Assembly: GCA_028290285.1 (NCBI GenBank)
Contig: JAQGKD010000029.1
Location: 1 to 64,000 of the forward strand
Source of the DNA: Hyphomicrobiales bacterium
GTDB taxonomy: Bacteria; Pseudomonadota; Alphaproteobacteria; Rhizobiales; Beijerinckiaceae
Direction of reading: 5' to 3'
DNA length: 64,000 nucleotides
Shown here: positions 1-8,740 of the stretch, piece after piece
Numbering within the stretch: the stretch's first letter is position 1
Layout of the letters: each line of letters begins with the position of its first letter
The notes under the pieces: generated by a model
Databases searched by the model: none
Told to the model about the DNA's origin: nothing
What the model saw: only the letters and a program-made list of their open reading frames with translations
Position numbers and translations under genes: made by a program

Positions 1-96
1 GAACATCCACCCGGCAAAGGCCGAGAGGAGGCAAAGCCATTGGTACGACGTAATTTTGGATTCGGCGGTCGCATCGACCATGATTGCGTTTGCCAT
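1..96 (-). CDS. MFS transporter, N-terminal fragment (runs off window start)
   Basis: Only the first 32 codons are in the window. The reading frame starts with ATG at 94-96, preceded by a GGAG Shine-Dalgarno (in GGGGAGCTCAAGG). It ends in QWLCLLSAFAGWMF, which resembles the start of the first membrane helix of major facilitator symporters for aromatic or other organic acids. It is divergent from the catabolic cluster that starts at 592, and each side has one copy of the same palindromic operator. It would therefore fit as the uptake system for the substrate of that cluster. The family call rests on a very short stretch, so the substrate class is inference. Confidence 0.55.
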   Translation of the reverse strand, partial: MANAIMVDATAESKITSYQWLCLLSAFAGWMF

Positions 97-230
97 CCTT
101 GAGCTCCCCTTGGCGCGAGCCGCGCCCCTTGGACCGGCGGTTCTTTTCGACCGCCTGAATCTATGCTCTTCCGCAGGCTCCTCCATTGGCCGAACCTTCC
201 GGCCAAGGCGGTTACTGCCCACCTAAATTA

Positions 231-245
231 TTCTACTCAGTAGAA
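231..245. promoter_or_regulatory. Palindromic operator, copy 1 (TTCTACTCAGTAGAA)
   Basis: This is a 15-bp inverted repeat with a single central base. Read on the minus strand it is identical to copy 2 at 439-453. It lies 134 bases upstream of the MFS start. A degenerate half-copy (TTCTATTAGTGGAA) follows at 252-265. It is a likely binding site for a dimeric repressor or activator; the IclR protein at 5446 is the obvious candidate, which is inference. Confidence 0.55.
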
Positions 246-438
246 TTTAATTTCTATTAGTGGAACATGAGGTTTCTGGGCTGTCAATTCCAGCTTCAAC
301 TTCCAGACAATTCTTTATGCGCCGCACTGCACAATAAACGCTCAGCTTATTTCGCGCCGCAGCAGAGCTTTGAGCCGCGAAGACTGAATGTCCCGCTTGA
401 CAGCTGACGTTCCATTGGTTCCAATGATCGGTATAGTA

Positions 439-453
439 TTCTACTGAGTAGAA
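439..453. promoter_or_regulatory. Palindromic operator, copy 2 (TTCTACTGAGTAGAA)
   Basis: This is the same 15-bp palindrome in the orientation of the + strand genes, one base after a TATAGT -10-like box (432-437). The site would overlap the transcription start of the catabolic cluster. It lies 138 bases upstream of the thiolase start, almost the same distance as copy 1 from its own gene, so each divergent promoter appears to have one operator. Confidence 0.55.
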
Positions 454-591
454 CAAATGTCCGGGAATAAGTGACGTCAAGTCGCGCCGCCGGCATTGAG
501 CACGGGATGAAACGCTCCGATCGGACATACGCCCGCGTGTGACGAGCCCGGCCCGTTTCCTCTCAAATCGGGCATCTGATCAGAGGCGGCC

Positions 592-1746
592 ATGAAAACC
601 GATTTCTCCCGCGAGGTTTGTGTCGTCGGCACGGGCATGATCCCGTTTTCGAAATATCCGGACAAGACGCTCGCCGAGATCGGCTGGCCTGCCGTCAAGG
701 AGGCCATTGTCGAAGCGGGCCTGCCGCCCAAGCAGATCGGCGCGGTGTTTTGCGGTACGGCGCTCGGCGGCATGCTGGCCGGACAACGCGTCATGAAAAC
801 TCTCGGTATCACCGGGATGCCGATCATCAACGTCGAGAATGCGTGCTCGTCGAGTTCCTCCGCGCTGGCGCTCGCCTGGCTCTCCGTCGCGAGCGGCCAG
901 CATGACGTCGTCGTCGTCATAGGTGTCGAAAAGCTGACCAAGTTCGGCGGCGGCACGCTGCCGCTCGAGCGCGAGGACTGGGAGGTCAACCAGGGCATGG
1001 TCATGCCCGCGCTCTATGCGATGCGCGCCCGCCGCTACATGCATGAATACGGCCTGACGAATGAGCAACTCGCACAGGTTTCCGTCAAGGCTCACGACCA
1101 TGGCGCGACGAACCCGTTTGCCCAGATCCGAAAGCGCGTGAGTCTCGAAGAGGTCATGGCATCTCGCCCCGTGGCCGATCCCTTCACGCTCTGGCACTGC
1201 TGCCCGACCGGGGACGGTGCTGCCGCCGTCGTTCTCGCGGCCGGACACATCGCACGCCGCACCGACACGAAGCCTGTTCGTATCGTCGCCTCCGACGTGA
1301 CGTCCGGTCTCTTCACAGACGGGTTCCGCGACATGACCTGGCCCGAACTGACCGCACGCGGCGCCCTGGAAGCCTATGAAATGGCGGGGCTGGGCCCAGA
1401 AGACATTGACGTCGCCGAAATCCACGACGCATTCACCATCGCCGAGTTGATGTACTACGAGGCCTTCGGCTTCTGCCCTCGCGGCGCGGCCTACGGGCTG
1501 CTGTCGAGCGGCGAGACGTCGCTGGGGGGCAAGCGGCCAGTCAATCCGTCGGGAGGTCTGCTCTCGCGCGGCCATCCGGTGGGGGCGACAGGTGTCGCCC
1601 AGGCCGTCGAGGTTGTGCGGCAATTGCAGGGCCGCGCCGGTGCGCATCAGGTGGAGGGCGCACGCGTCGGGCTGACCCACGCGACGGGCGGCGGCATCGC
1701 AGGCGTCGACCACGGCGCATGCTCCATCCATGTGTTTGCCCGATGA
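592..1746 (+). CDS. Thiolase family protein (SCP2/acetyl-CoA acetyltransferase type)
   Basis: 384-residue thiolase-fold protein that probably cleaves a 3-oxoacyl-CoA, or condenses two acyl-CoAs, in the CoA-dependent pathway of this cluster. The nucleophilic cysteine is present (NACSSS, Cys85), as is the catalytic histidine motif GHPVGATG (His328). The HDCF motif of SCP2-type thiolases reads HDAF here (278-281). The C-terminal CxG motif of classical degradative thiolases is replaced by HATGGG, so it belongs to the SCP-x-like group rather than FadA. The start has a GAGG ribosome site 6 bases upstream. It is the first gene of a long + strand cluster, and its stop overlaps the next start (ATGA). 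A DUF35 partner typical of such thiolases lies 6.5 kb downstream at 8308. Confidence 0.85.
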   Translation: MKTDFSREVCVVGTGMIPFSKYPDKTLAEIGWPAVKEAIVEAGLPPKQIGAVFCGTALGGMLAGQRVMKTLGITGMPIINVENACSSSSSALALAWLSVASGQHDVVVVIGVEKLTKFGGGTLPLEREDWEVNQGMVMPALYAMRARRYMHEYGLTNEQLAQVSVKAHDHGATNPFAQIRKRVSLEEVMASRPVADPFTLWHCCPTGDGAAAVVLAAGHIARRTDTKPVRIVASDVTSGLFTDGFRDMTWPELTARGALEAYEMAGLGPEDIDVAEIHDAFTIAELMYYEAFGFCPRGAAYGLLSSGETSLGGKRPVNPSGGLLSRGHPVGATGVAQAVEVVRQLQGRAGAHQVEGARVGLTHATGGGIAGVDHGACSIHVFAR

Positions 1747-2603
1747 AGGCCGCCCCTTTCGAATATCACGCCCCCTCGGGACTGGCGGAAGCAGCGGGAT
1801 TGCTGGCTCAACTCGAAAACGCCAAGGTCGTCGCGGGCGGTCAATCGCTCGTGGCCATGATGAACTTTCGCTATGTGATCGTCGATCATCTGGTCGATCT
1901 GAACAATGTGGCAGGGCTGTCCGGCATTGAACTCGCCGGTGATCGCCTTCGCATCGGAGCCATGACACGGCAGCGCGATCTCGAAGATTCGAGTCTCGTC
2001 GGCCGCCACTGCCCGTTGCTGCACGAAGCACTCCGATATGTCGGACACCGGCAGACGCGCAACCGGGGCACCATCGGCGGCAGCCTCGCCCATGCCGATC
2101 CCTCGGCAGAGCAGCCCGCCGTCTGCGCCACCTACGATGCCGATGTACAACTGGTCTCCGTGCGCGGAACGAGGACCGTGCCCTTCGCTCAATTCGGCGT
2201 GGACTTCATGGCCACCGCCATCGAGCCCGACGAGATCCTCGCCGCCATCGAGTTTCCTCTTTGGTCGCCGAAGCACGGCTTCGGTTTCCGGGAGTTCGCA
2301 CGCCGGCATGGCGACTTCGCCGTCGTAGCCTGTGCGGCCCTGCTGGAGATGAACCCGGATCGAAGCATCGCGCGTGCCGCCATCACGCTCGCAGGCGTCG
2401 GCGTCAAGCCGGTGCGCGTGACCGCCGCCGAACAGGCGCTCTTGAACAGGCCGCTCGACGAGGCCAGCCTCAAAATGGCGGCTTCGATAGCAGGCGACAT
2501 CCAGCCGATCTCCGACATCCATGCCGGCCCCGACTATCGACGCCATCTGGCCCGCGTGCTGACGCGCCAGGCCATCATGGACGCCGCGAGCAGGGCGAGC
2601 TGA
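1743..2603 (+). CDS. Molybdenum hydroxylase, FAD-binding medium subunit
   Basis: 286 residues. This is the medium subunit of a xanthine dehydrogenase/CoxM-type enzyme; it carries FAD and passes electrons from the 2Fe-2S subunit. The FAD motifs are visible: AGGQSLVAMMNFR near residues 33-45 and RGTIGGSLAHADPSAE near 105-120. I chose the ATG at 1743 because it overlaps the thiolase stop and begins directly with the conserved MKAAPFEYHAP; an in-frame ATG at 1719 lies inside the thiolase gene. The following two genes supply the other subunits, so this is a complete L2M2S2-type enzyme. Confidence 0.9.
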   Translation: MKAAPFEYHAPSGLAEAAGLLAQLENAKVVAGGQSLVAMMNFRYVIVDHLVDLNNVAGLSGIELAGDRLRIGAMTRQRDLEDSSLVGRHCPLLHEALRYVGHRQTRNRGTIGGSLAHADPSAEQPAVCATYDADVQLVSVRGTRTVPFAQFGVDFMATAIEPDEILAAIEFPLWSPKHGFGFREFARRHGDFAVVACAALLEMNPDRSIARAAITLAGVGVKPVRVTAAEQALLNRPLDEASLKMAASIAGDIQPISDIHAGPDYRRHLARVLTRQAIMDAASRAS

Positions 2604-2612
2604 GGGAACGAC

Positions 2613-3098
2613 ATGACGTCACGCACCATCACACTCCAGGTCAACGGCACGAGCTACACGGCCGATGCGGAACCACGCGTTACGCTGGCCGATTTCCTTC
2701 GCAATCAACTCGATCTCACGGGAACGCATGTCGGCTGCGAACATGGCGTCTGCGGCGCCTGCACCGTGCTGGTCGATGGCCGCGCAATGCGCTCGTGCCT
2801 GATGTTCGCAGTCCAGGCGGCCGGTCACGCGATCACGACGGTCGAGGGTCTGGGGCCGCGCCCCGGCGAGATGGGCGTTCTTCAGGAAGCGTTCCAGCAG
2901 CACCACGGCTTGCAATGCGGCTTCTGCACGCCCGGCATGCTGACGACGCTGACCGAACTGCTGGCGGATCATCCCGACCCGACCGAGCAGGAGGTGCGTG
3001 AGGTCATCACGGGCAATCTGTGCCGGTGCACGGGATATTCCGGAATCGTCGCCGCAACGCTCGACGCAGCCGAACGCATTCGCGCAGGGAAGGTCTGA
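2613..3098 (+). CDS. Molybdenum hydroxylase, 2Fe-2S small subunit
   Basis: 161 residues with the two 2Fe-2S domains of the xanthine dehydrogenase/CoxS family. The N-terminal plant-ferredoxin-type cluster ligands are in CEHGVCGACTVLVDG. The C-terminal all-helical cluster ligands are in CGFCTPGM and NLCRCTGY. It moves electrons from the molybdenum site in the large subunit to FAD in the medium subunit. It starts 9 bases after the medium subunit, and the large subunit starts 2 bases after its stop, so the three are translated together. Confidence 0.92.
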   Translation: MTSRTITLQVNGTSYTADAEPRVTLADFLRNQLDLTGTHVGCEHGVCGACTVLVDGRAMRSCLMFAVQAAGHAITTVEGLGPRPGEMGVLQEAFQQHHGLQCGFCTPGMLTTLTELLADHPDPTEQEVREVITGNLCRCTGYSGIVAATLDAAERIRAGKV

Positions 3099-3100
3099 CC

Positions 3101-5449
3101 ATGGGTGTCAAACACGTCGGAGCCCGCGTCGCCCGTCTCGAAGATTCCGCCCTCCTGACAGGAAACGGCCGGTTCACCGACGACATCAAGATTCCCGGCA
3201 TGGTTCACGCCTGTTTCGTGCGCTCGTCGCACGCCCATGCCCGCATTCTCGGCATCGATGTCGAGGATATCCGCAAGATGCCGGGCGTCCTCGCGGTCTA
3301 CACGGTGGACGATCTGCCGGGCCTGATGAGCCGCGACCGCATGCCGATGCTCGTGCCCAACACGTCCATCGCGGCCATGCGAACTCAGCATTGCCTGGCG
3401 AAGGACGAGGTCTGCTACGTCGGCCAGGCGATGGCGGTCGTCATCGCGACGACACGTCATCTCGCCGAGGATGCAGCCAATGCGGTCTTCGCCGACCTCG
3501 AGCCGCTTCCCGCCGTCAGCGATTGCGTGCTGGCCCTGCAGGCCGGTTCGCCGGCCACCCATGCCGATCTGCCGGGCAATGTCGCGTCGAACTTCGTCTC
3601 GACCTATGGCGATGTAGACGCGGCCTTTTCCGGCGCAGCGCACGTCTTCCGTGAGACGATGTTCCAGCACCGGGGCGGCGGCATGGCCATCGAGACGCGC
3701 TGCGTCGTGGCGAACTACGACCGCGCGGCCGATCTGCTGACGGTCTGGGCGGCGACACAGACACCGCATATTGCCAGACGCATGCTCTCCGACCTGATCG
3801 GCAGGAGCGTCGAGAAGATACGCGTCGTTGCTCCCGATGTCGGCGGCGGCTTCGGGCCCAAGGCGATCTATTACCCCGAGGAGGCGGTCATCGCGGCGAC
3901 GAGCCTCATGCTCGGACTCCCCGTGAAATGGACGGAAGATCGCCGCGAACATTTCATGTGCGCGACGCAGGAACGCGACCAGCATTGGGATGTCGAGATC
4001 GCAGTCGACAAGGACGCACGCATTCGTGGCGTTCGCGGCACCATGCTGCATGACAGCGGCGCCTTCATGCCCTGGGGCATCATCATGCCCTATATCGCCT
4101 CCACGACGGTGCCCGGACCCTATGTCGTCCCGGCCTACAAGCTCGATGTGACGGTCGTACTCACCAACAAGGTGGCCACGACACCGGTCCGTGGGGCAGG
4201 CCGGCCGCAAGCGGTCTTCGCGATGGAGCGGTTGCTCGACCGGGTCGCGCGCGAACTCTCCATCGACACGGTCGAGGTGCGTCGCCGCAACCTGATTCAG
4301 CCCGAGCAGATGCCCTATTCGGTAGGCCTCATTTTCCGTGACGGAAAGCCGCTCATCTACGACAGCGGCGATTACCCCAAGGCGCAGGAAGCCGCGGTCT
4401 CGCTCTCCGGCTATGCCGGATTCAAGGAGCGGCAGAAGTCGGCGCTTCAGGCTGGCAAATACCTCGGGATCGGTATCGCAAATTACGTCGAGGGAAGCGG
4501 GCTCGGGCCCTTCGAGGGCGTCACCATCAGGGTGCAGCCCAACGGCAAGATCGCCGTTGCCACCGGCGCGACCAACCAGGGGCAGGGGACACGCACGACC
4601 CTGACCCAGATCGTGGCCGATCATCTCGACTGCTCGATTGACGATATTGAAATGACCATCGGCGACACTTCGGCCATCGCCAACGGTGTCGGCGCCTTTG
4701 CGAGCCGTCAGGCCGTGAACGCGGGATCGTCCGCCATGATCGCGGCCAAGGCCGTGCGGGCACGGGTCGTCACACTCGCCGCCAAGGCGCTGGGCGTCGA
4801 GGAGGACGATATCGTCGTCGACAACGGACGCGCCTCCGCGAAGGGCGGCAACAAGCCCGAAATCGGCTTCGGCGATCTGGCGCGCATAACACAGGGCATG
4901 CCGGGTTTCGCGATGGCGCCCGGAGACCAGCCGGGGCTCGAGCACACCGCCTATTTCACGCCCCCGCAGGCGACCTATTGCAGTGGCACCCATGTGGTCG
5001 AGGTCGAAGTCGACATCGACACGGGCAACGTGCACATCGTCAACTACACCGTCGCACACGACAGCGGGACCATCATCAATCCGCTCGTCGTCGACGGGCA
5101 GGTGCAGGGTGGCGTGGCCCACGGCATCGGCAATGCGCTCTTCGAATTCATGCGCTACGACGAGAACGCCCAGCCCTTGACTGTGACCTTCGCGGATTAT
5201 CTCCTGCCCATGGCCACCGATGTTCCTACCTGCCGGATCGCGCATGTCGAGACGCCCAGCCCCCACAATCCACTGGGTGTGAAGGGCGCGGGCGAAGGCG
5301 GTACAATTCCAGCGCCGGCCGCCATCATTTCAGCGATCGAGAACGCACTCGCGCCCTTCGGCGTCCATTTCGCGGAAACGCCGCTCACGCCCGAGAGGAT
5401 CGTGGAAAAGCTCGAGGCCGCCGGCGCCTATCGGGAGGTGGCGTCATGA
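3101..5449 (+). CDS. Molybdenum hydroxylase, molybdopterin-binding large subunit
   Basis: 782 residues with the catalytic molybdenum subunit fold (xanthine dehydrogenase/CoxL superfamily). It uses water to hydroxylate a ring or acyl carbon. Visible motifs are VGGGFGPK, PVRGAGRPQ and, near the C-terminus, KGAGEGGT, which holds the catalytic glutamate. The CO dehydrogenase form I motif AYxCSFR is absent, so this is not an aerobic CO dehydrogenase in spite of the cox-like layout. The ATG at 3101 directly follows the small-subunit stop; an earlier in-frame ATG at 3020 lies inside that gene. Neighbours (UbiD decarboxylase, CoA-transferase, CoxG-like protein) suggest the substrate is an aromatic or heteroaromatic acid or its CoA thioester. 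Confidence 0.9.
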   Translation: MGVKHVGARVARLEDSALLTGNGRFTDDIKIPGMVHACFVRSSHAHARILGIDVEDIRKMPGVLAVYTVDDLPGLMSRDRMPMLVPNTSIAAMRTQHCLAKDEVCYVGQAMAVVIATTRHLAEDAANAVFADLEPLPAVSDCVLALQAGSPATHADLPGNVASNFVSTYGDVDAAFSGAAHVFRETMFQHRGGGMAIETRCVVANYDRAADLLTVWAATQTPHIARRMLSDLIGRSVEKIRVVAPDVGGGFGPKAIYYPEEAVIAATSLMLGLPVKWTEDRREHFMCATQERDQHWDVEIAVDKDARIRGVRGTMLHDSGAFMPWGIIMPYIASTTVPGPYVVPAYKLDVTVVLTNKVATTPVRGAGRPQAVFAMERLLDRVARELSIDTVEVRRRNLIQPEQMPYSVGLIFRDGKPLIYDSGDYPKAQEAAVSLSGYAGFKERQKSALQAGKYLGIGIANYVEGSGLGPFEGVTIRVQPNGKIAVATGATNQGQGTRTTLTQIVADHLDCSIDDIEMTIGDTSAIANGVGAFASRQAVNAGSSAMIAAKAVRARVVTLAAKALGVEEDDIVVDNGRASAKGGNKPEIGFGDLARITQGMPGFAMAPGDQPGLEHTAYFTPPQATYCSGTHVVEVEVDIDTGNVHIVNYTVAHDSGTIINPLVVDGQVQGGVAHGIGNALFEFMRYDENAQPLTVTFADYLLPMATDVPTCRIAHVETPSPHNPLGVKGAGEGGTIPAPAAIISAIENALAPFGVHFAETPLTPERIVEKLEAAGAYREVAS

Positions 5450-6258
5450 GCGAACGAACTTCGGGCGAGGCGCTTGGCACGGTGCAGCGGGTGATCGAAG
5501 TCCTGCGGCACCTCGCGGAGAGCGGCGAGACGACGGTGACAGCCACCTCCACCGCCGTCGGCCTCGCGCCCAGCACCTGCCACCGCATGCTGGACCTGCT
5601 GGCCAAGGACGGCATCGTGGAGCGCGACGCCGCGAAGCGAAGCTACCGCGTCGGCCCGGAGTTCTACCGACTCGCGGCTCTCGTGCAATCGCGGCACGAT
5701 GTGCGCTCCATCGCACGCCCCTTCCTGAAACAGGTTGTGGATGCTTGTGACGAAACCTGCGTGCTCAGCCTCTATCTGCCGACGGAAGGTCACATGACCT
5801 TCGCCGAGAAGATCGATTCGAGCCACATGCTGCGCTATCAGCTGCCCATGAACAGCCCCCTTTCCGTGCTGTGGGGAGCCAGCGGGCGCGCCATACTGGC
5901 TTATCTGCCTGCCTCGGAGTTCGCGAGCCTCTATGCGAGGGGACAGCGCGCCCCGGCATCCGGCGAAGCGCTGCCGCGCCGGGACATTCTTGAAGCCGAG
6001 CTGAACGCGATCCGTCTTCGTGGCTACGCCGTGTCTCGCGGCCAGAAGATCGCGGGCGCGGTCGGAATCAATGCACCCGTTTTCGGCGCCGATGGCCGCG
6101 TGGTCGGCAGCTTCGGTGTGACGGTGCCCGAACAGCGCATCACACCAGCGCAGGAAAACAGGCTGGGCAGGCTCGTCTGTGAACACGCGGCCGCGCTCTC
6201 GCGCGCGCTCGGGTCGACAAAACATTCCGTTCCTCAGATCGAGTTGGTTCAAGAATGA
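5446..6258 (+). CDS. IclR family transcriptional regulator
   Basis: 270 residues. An N-terminal winged helix-turn-helix (about residues 8-70, with the recognition helix near PSTCHRMLDLLAKDG) is followed by the IclR effector-binding domain (about 85-255). The effector domain shows the usual GRAILAYLP and GAVGINAPVFG segments. It starts by ATGA overlap with the molybdenum large subunit and overlaps the CoA-transferase start in the same way, so the regulator is co-transcribed with its probable targets. The repeated palindrome in the divergent promoter (231-245 and 439-453) is the most likely binding site, and a pathway intermediate is the likely effector; both are inferred from position. Confidence 0.9.
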   Translation: MSERTSGEALGTVQRVIEVLRHLAESGETTVTATSTAVGLAPSTCHRMLDLLAKDGIVERDAAKRSYRVGPEFYRLAALVQSRHDVRSIARPFLKQVVDACDETCVLSLYLPTEGHMTFAEKIDSSHMLRYQLPMNSPLSVLWGASGRAILAYLPASEFASLYARGQRAPASGEALPRRDILEAELNAIRLRGYAVSRGQKIAGAVGINAPVFGADGRVVGSFGVTVPEQRITPAQENRLGRLVCEHAAALSRALGSTKHSVPQIELVQE

Positions 6259-7511
6259 GTGCACGTTCAGCACAGGACGCCGCGTCTCCGGTCACCTCCC
6301 GGCCGCTCAGCCATCTGAGGGTGCTCGATCTCACCCAGTTCCTCGCGGGGCCATACGCCACGCAGATTCTTGGCGACCTCGGGGCCGACGTGATCAAGGT
6401 CGAGAGTCCCGAAGGCGACATGACACGCGTGCTCCCGCCGCATTTCGTCGGTCCGGACAGCGCCTATTATCTCAGCGTCAATCGGAACAAGCGAAGTCTC
6501 GCCGTCGACATGAAGACCGCGGAAGGACTTGCGATCGTGCGGGCGCTGGCGCTGGCCAGCGACGTCGTGGTGGAAAATTTTCGGCCGGGCGTCCTCGACA
6601 GGCTGGGTATTTCCTATGCCGACCTCCTGAGCGAAAAGCCCGCTCTCGTCTGGTGTTCGATCAGCGGCTTCGGCCAGGACGGTCCCTATCGTGATCGTCC
6701 CGCCTACGACATGATCGTGCAGGCCATGTCGGGAGGCATGTCGATCACGGGCGAACCGGAGGGGCATTACGTCCGCTCCGGAATTCCGCTGGGCGATCTT
6801 TCGGCTGGCATGTACGGCGTGATTGGCGTCCTGGCCGCGCTCGCGGAGAGCGCACGAACCGGCAAGGGCCGCCGTGTCGATGTCGCGATGCTCGATTGCC
6901 AGGTGGCCATGCTGAGCTATCAGGCGGCCTATTACTTCGCCTCGGGCATCGTGCCTGGACGACAGGGCAGGGCGCACGACTCCATCCCGACCTATCGGTC
7001 CTTCACCTGTGAGGACGACGCCGATGTCGTCATCACCGCCAACACCGAGCGGATGTGGCAGTCGCTCTGCGGCGTTCTCGGGCGGGCCGACCTTCTGACC
7101 GATGAGCGCTTTCTGATCAACGACGCTCGGTACCAAAACCGCCAGGCGCTATGGACGATCATCGAGGCCGAATTTCGCAAGCGTCCCGCTGCCGACTGGG
7201 TCGAGCGGCTGCTTGCCGAGGGTATTCCGGCGGCAGTCGTCAATACACTCGATCGTAGTCTTTCGGATGCGCAGGTTCTCCACCGCGATATGGTCGTCGA
7301 GATGGACGGCCCGACCGGAGATCACATTCGCGTCGCGGGCAATCCGATCAAATTCACCGGCGAGAGCGAACCGCACCACCGCTACCCTCCGGCGCTCGGA
7401 GCCGATCAGGCGGACGTGCTGCAAAACGTCCTCGGATATACGCAGGATCGGATCGAGGGGCTGCTCGAAGCCCGGGTCATCGGATCCCGCAAGAACGCAA
7501 AACGCGCCTGA
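6255..7511 (+). CDS. CaiB/BaiF (class III) CoA-transferase
   Basis: 418 residues. Class III CoA-transferases move CoA from a donor thioester to a carboxylic acid through an aspartyl intermediate. The N-terminal signature (GPYATQILGDLGADVIKVE) and the segment RPAYDMIVQAMSGG, which carries the catalytic aspartate, are both present. The length is typical for the family. It starts by ATGA overlap with the IclR gene. In this cluster it would activate the growth substrate, or a decarboxylated product, to the CoA thioester used by the molybdenum hydroxylase, the hydratase and the thiolase. Confidence 0.9.
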   Translation: MSARSAQDAASPVTSRPLSHLRVLDLTQFLAGPYATQILGDLGADVIKVESPEGDMTRVLPPHFVGPDSAYYLSVNRNKRSLAVDMKTAEGLAIVRALALASDVVVENFRPGVLDRLGISYADLLSEKPALVWCSISGFGQDGPYRDRPAYDMIVQAMSGGMSITGEPEGHYVRSGIPLGDLSAGMYGVIGVLAALAESARTGKGRRVDVAMLDCQVAMLSYQAAYYFASGIVPGRQGRAHDSIPTYRSFTCEDDADVVITANTERMWQSLCGVLGRADLLTDERFLINDARYQNRQALWTIIEAEFRKRPAADWVERLLAEGIPAAVVNTLDRSLSDAQVLHRDMVVEMDGPTGDHIRVAGNPIKFTGESEPHHRYPPALGADQADVLQNVLGYTQDRIEGLLEARVIGSRKNAKRA

Positions 7512-7541
7512 AGGCGCTGCTGACAAATGGGAGGAAACGCC

Positions 7542-8267
7542 ATGAACAATGCAGAGCATCCATCCGTCCGCATTACGGATGTCGATCAGGTCCGCACCAT
7601 CACCATTGACAGGGCAGAAAAGTCGAACCTCCTGACGCTGGAGATGATCGCGGTTCTTGCCCGCGCTTTCGCAGGCACGCCTGAAACCGCCAAGGCGATC
7701 CATTTCACGGGCACAGGCGCGGACTTCTGCAAGGGGCGCGACCCGCAGGGCAACCCCGTCACCACCAATGCGCTCGAACTGCGTGCCGCACTCGTCGAGC
7801 CGATCCTGACGCTCTACGATGCCATGGCTGCCTGCCCGGTTCCGATCGTCTGCAGCGCTCGGGGTCTTTCCAACGGGCTCGGGGCGGCGCTCGTCACGGC
7901 CAGCGACATCAGCATCGCCTCAACAAATGCGCGGTTCCGCCTTTCCGAAATGGAGAAGAACCTTCCGCCGACGCTCGCCATGTCGGCCATGATGCGGCGC
8001 GTGCCGCAGAAGGCGCTCACGTTCCTGGTTCTGGGCATGGACGAGATCGATGCGGCCACGGCTCTATCGATGGGCCTCGTCAGTTCTGTCGTGGAAGACG
8101 AGCGTCTCGAAGCGGAGGTCGCGCGTTATCTGGCGACCCTCGTCGCGCGCTCCCGCCCGGCGCTTGTCGCAGTGAAGGACTACCTGCGGGTGGCGCCGGA
8201 ACTCGGCCCCCGAAGCGCCCGGGATCTCGCGGCCAATCTGCTGGCCGCCGTGCTGACGTCTCAATGA
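7542..8267 (+). CDS. Enoyl-CoA hydratase/isomerase family protein
   Basis: 241 residues of crotonase fold. The oxyanion-hole region is recognisable at CSARGLSNGLGAALVTASD and is followed by FRLSEMEKNLPP. The canonical acid/base glutamates cannot be placed with certainty, so the reaction (hydration, isomerisation or ring hydrolysis of a CoA thioester) is open. The ATG at 7542 is preceded by a strong GGGAGGAAACGCC ribosome site; an in-frame ATG at 7527 lies upstream of that site. It lies 30 bases after the CoA-transferase. Confidence 0.85.
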   Translation: MNNAEHPSVRITDVDQVRTITIDRAEKSNLLTLEMIAVLARAFAGTPETAKAIHFTGTGADFCKGRDPQGNPVTTNALELRAALVEPILTLYDAMAACPVPIVCSARGLSNGLGAALVTASDISIASTNARFRLSEMEKNLPPTLAMSAMMRRVPQKALTFLVLGMDEIDAATALSMGLVSSVVEDERLEAEVARYLATLVARSRPALVAVKDYLRVAPELGPRSARDLAANLLAAVLTSQ

Positions 8268-8307
8268 AGCTGACATGGATGGCAAGCTTATTCCGGAGAA
8301 ACACGCC

Positions 8308-8730
8308 ATGACGGACATCTCATCCCGCCCCGACCTCGAGTCGTTGAACCTCATCTCGACCTCGCTGGTGGACGTGGCGACCGACGGCCACATCCGGCTC
8401 CTGGGCGGCAGGTGCCGCGCGTGCGAGGACCTGAGCTTTCCGCGCGCCGCCGTCTGCACGAACTGCCTTTCGGAAGACATAGAGACGGTGGACCTCCCCG
8501 ATCAGGGCACGCTCTATTCCTATTCTATCGTGCATCAGGCCCCCAAGGGATGGAACGTCCCCTACGTGCTCGGATACGTCGACCTGCCGAATACGGTGCG
8601 TGTCTTCGCCCATATCGACGTGCCGCACGCGGAACTGACAGTCGACATGAGGGTCAAGCTCTCCATCGGCGTCGTGGGGACCGACCCGGCGGGGGCGCCA
8701 CGCTCCACCTACACGTTCGTTGCAGCCTGA
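8308..8730 (+). CDS. DUF35 zinc-ribbon/OB-fold protein (thiolase partner)
   Basis: 140 residues. An N-terminal rubredoxin-like zinc ribbon (CRAC then CTNC) is followed by an OB-fold acyl-CoA-binding domain (GTLYSYSIVHQAP onward). Proteins of this type (ChsH2, BbsA) form complexes with thiolase-like enzymes, here most likely the thiolase at 592. I place the start at 8308 because CGGAGAAA lies just upstream; an in-frame ATG at 8275 would add 11 residues. It sits between the hydratase and UbiD genes. Confidence 0.85.
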   Translation: MTDISSRPDLESLNLISTSLVDVATDGHIRLLGGRCRACEDLSFPRAAVCTNCLSEDIETVDLPDQGTLYSYSIVHQAPKGWNVPYVLGYVDLPNTVRVFAHIDVPHAELTVDMRVKLSIGVVGTDPAGAPRSTYTFVAA

Positions 8731-8740
8731 AGGATCGCAG

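Larger units (their letters stand above)
97..591. other. Divergent intergenic regulatory region
   Basis: 495 bases without a convincing gene, between the start codons of the divergent MFS gene (96) and thiolase gene (592). It holds two copies of a 15-bp palindrome, a separate CATTGG/CCAATG inverted repeat at 413-426 and a TATAGT box at 432-437. The short open frames here lack coding character and recognisable products. Confidence 0.6.

Noticed and set aside
413-426. CATTGG-TT-CCAATG repeat as a second operator
   Set aside because: It occurs once, has short arms, and has no partner on the divergent side, so it is recorded only as part of the intergenic region.
580-2031. Long open frame on the minus strand (483 codons) opposite the thiolase
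   Set aside because: It is antisense to a clear thiolase with motifs, its product is Arg/His-rich with no recognisable domain, and GC-rich DNA gives such shadows often.
2969-5266. 765-codon minus-strand open frame opposite the molybdenum large subunit
   Set aside because: No domain and odd composition; the + strand frame has full family motifs.
3101-5449. Aerobic CO dehydrogenase
   Set aside because: The layout with CoxM, CoxS, CoxL and CoxG-like genes suggests it, but the form I active-site motif AYxCSFR is absent and the neighbours are CoA-pathway genes.
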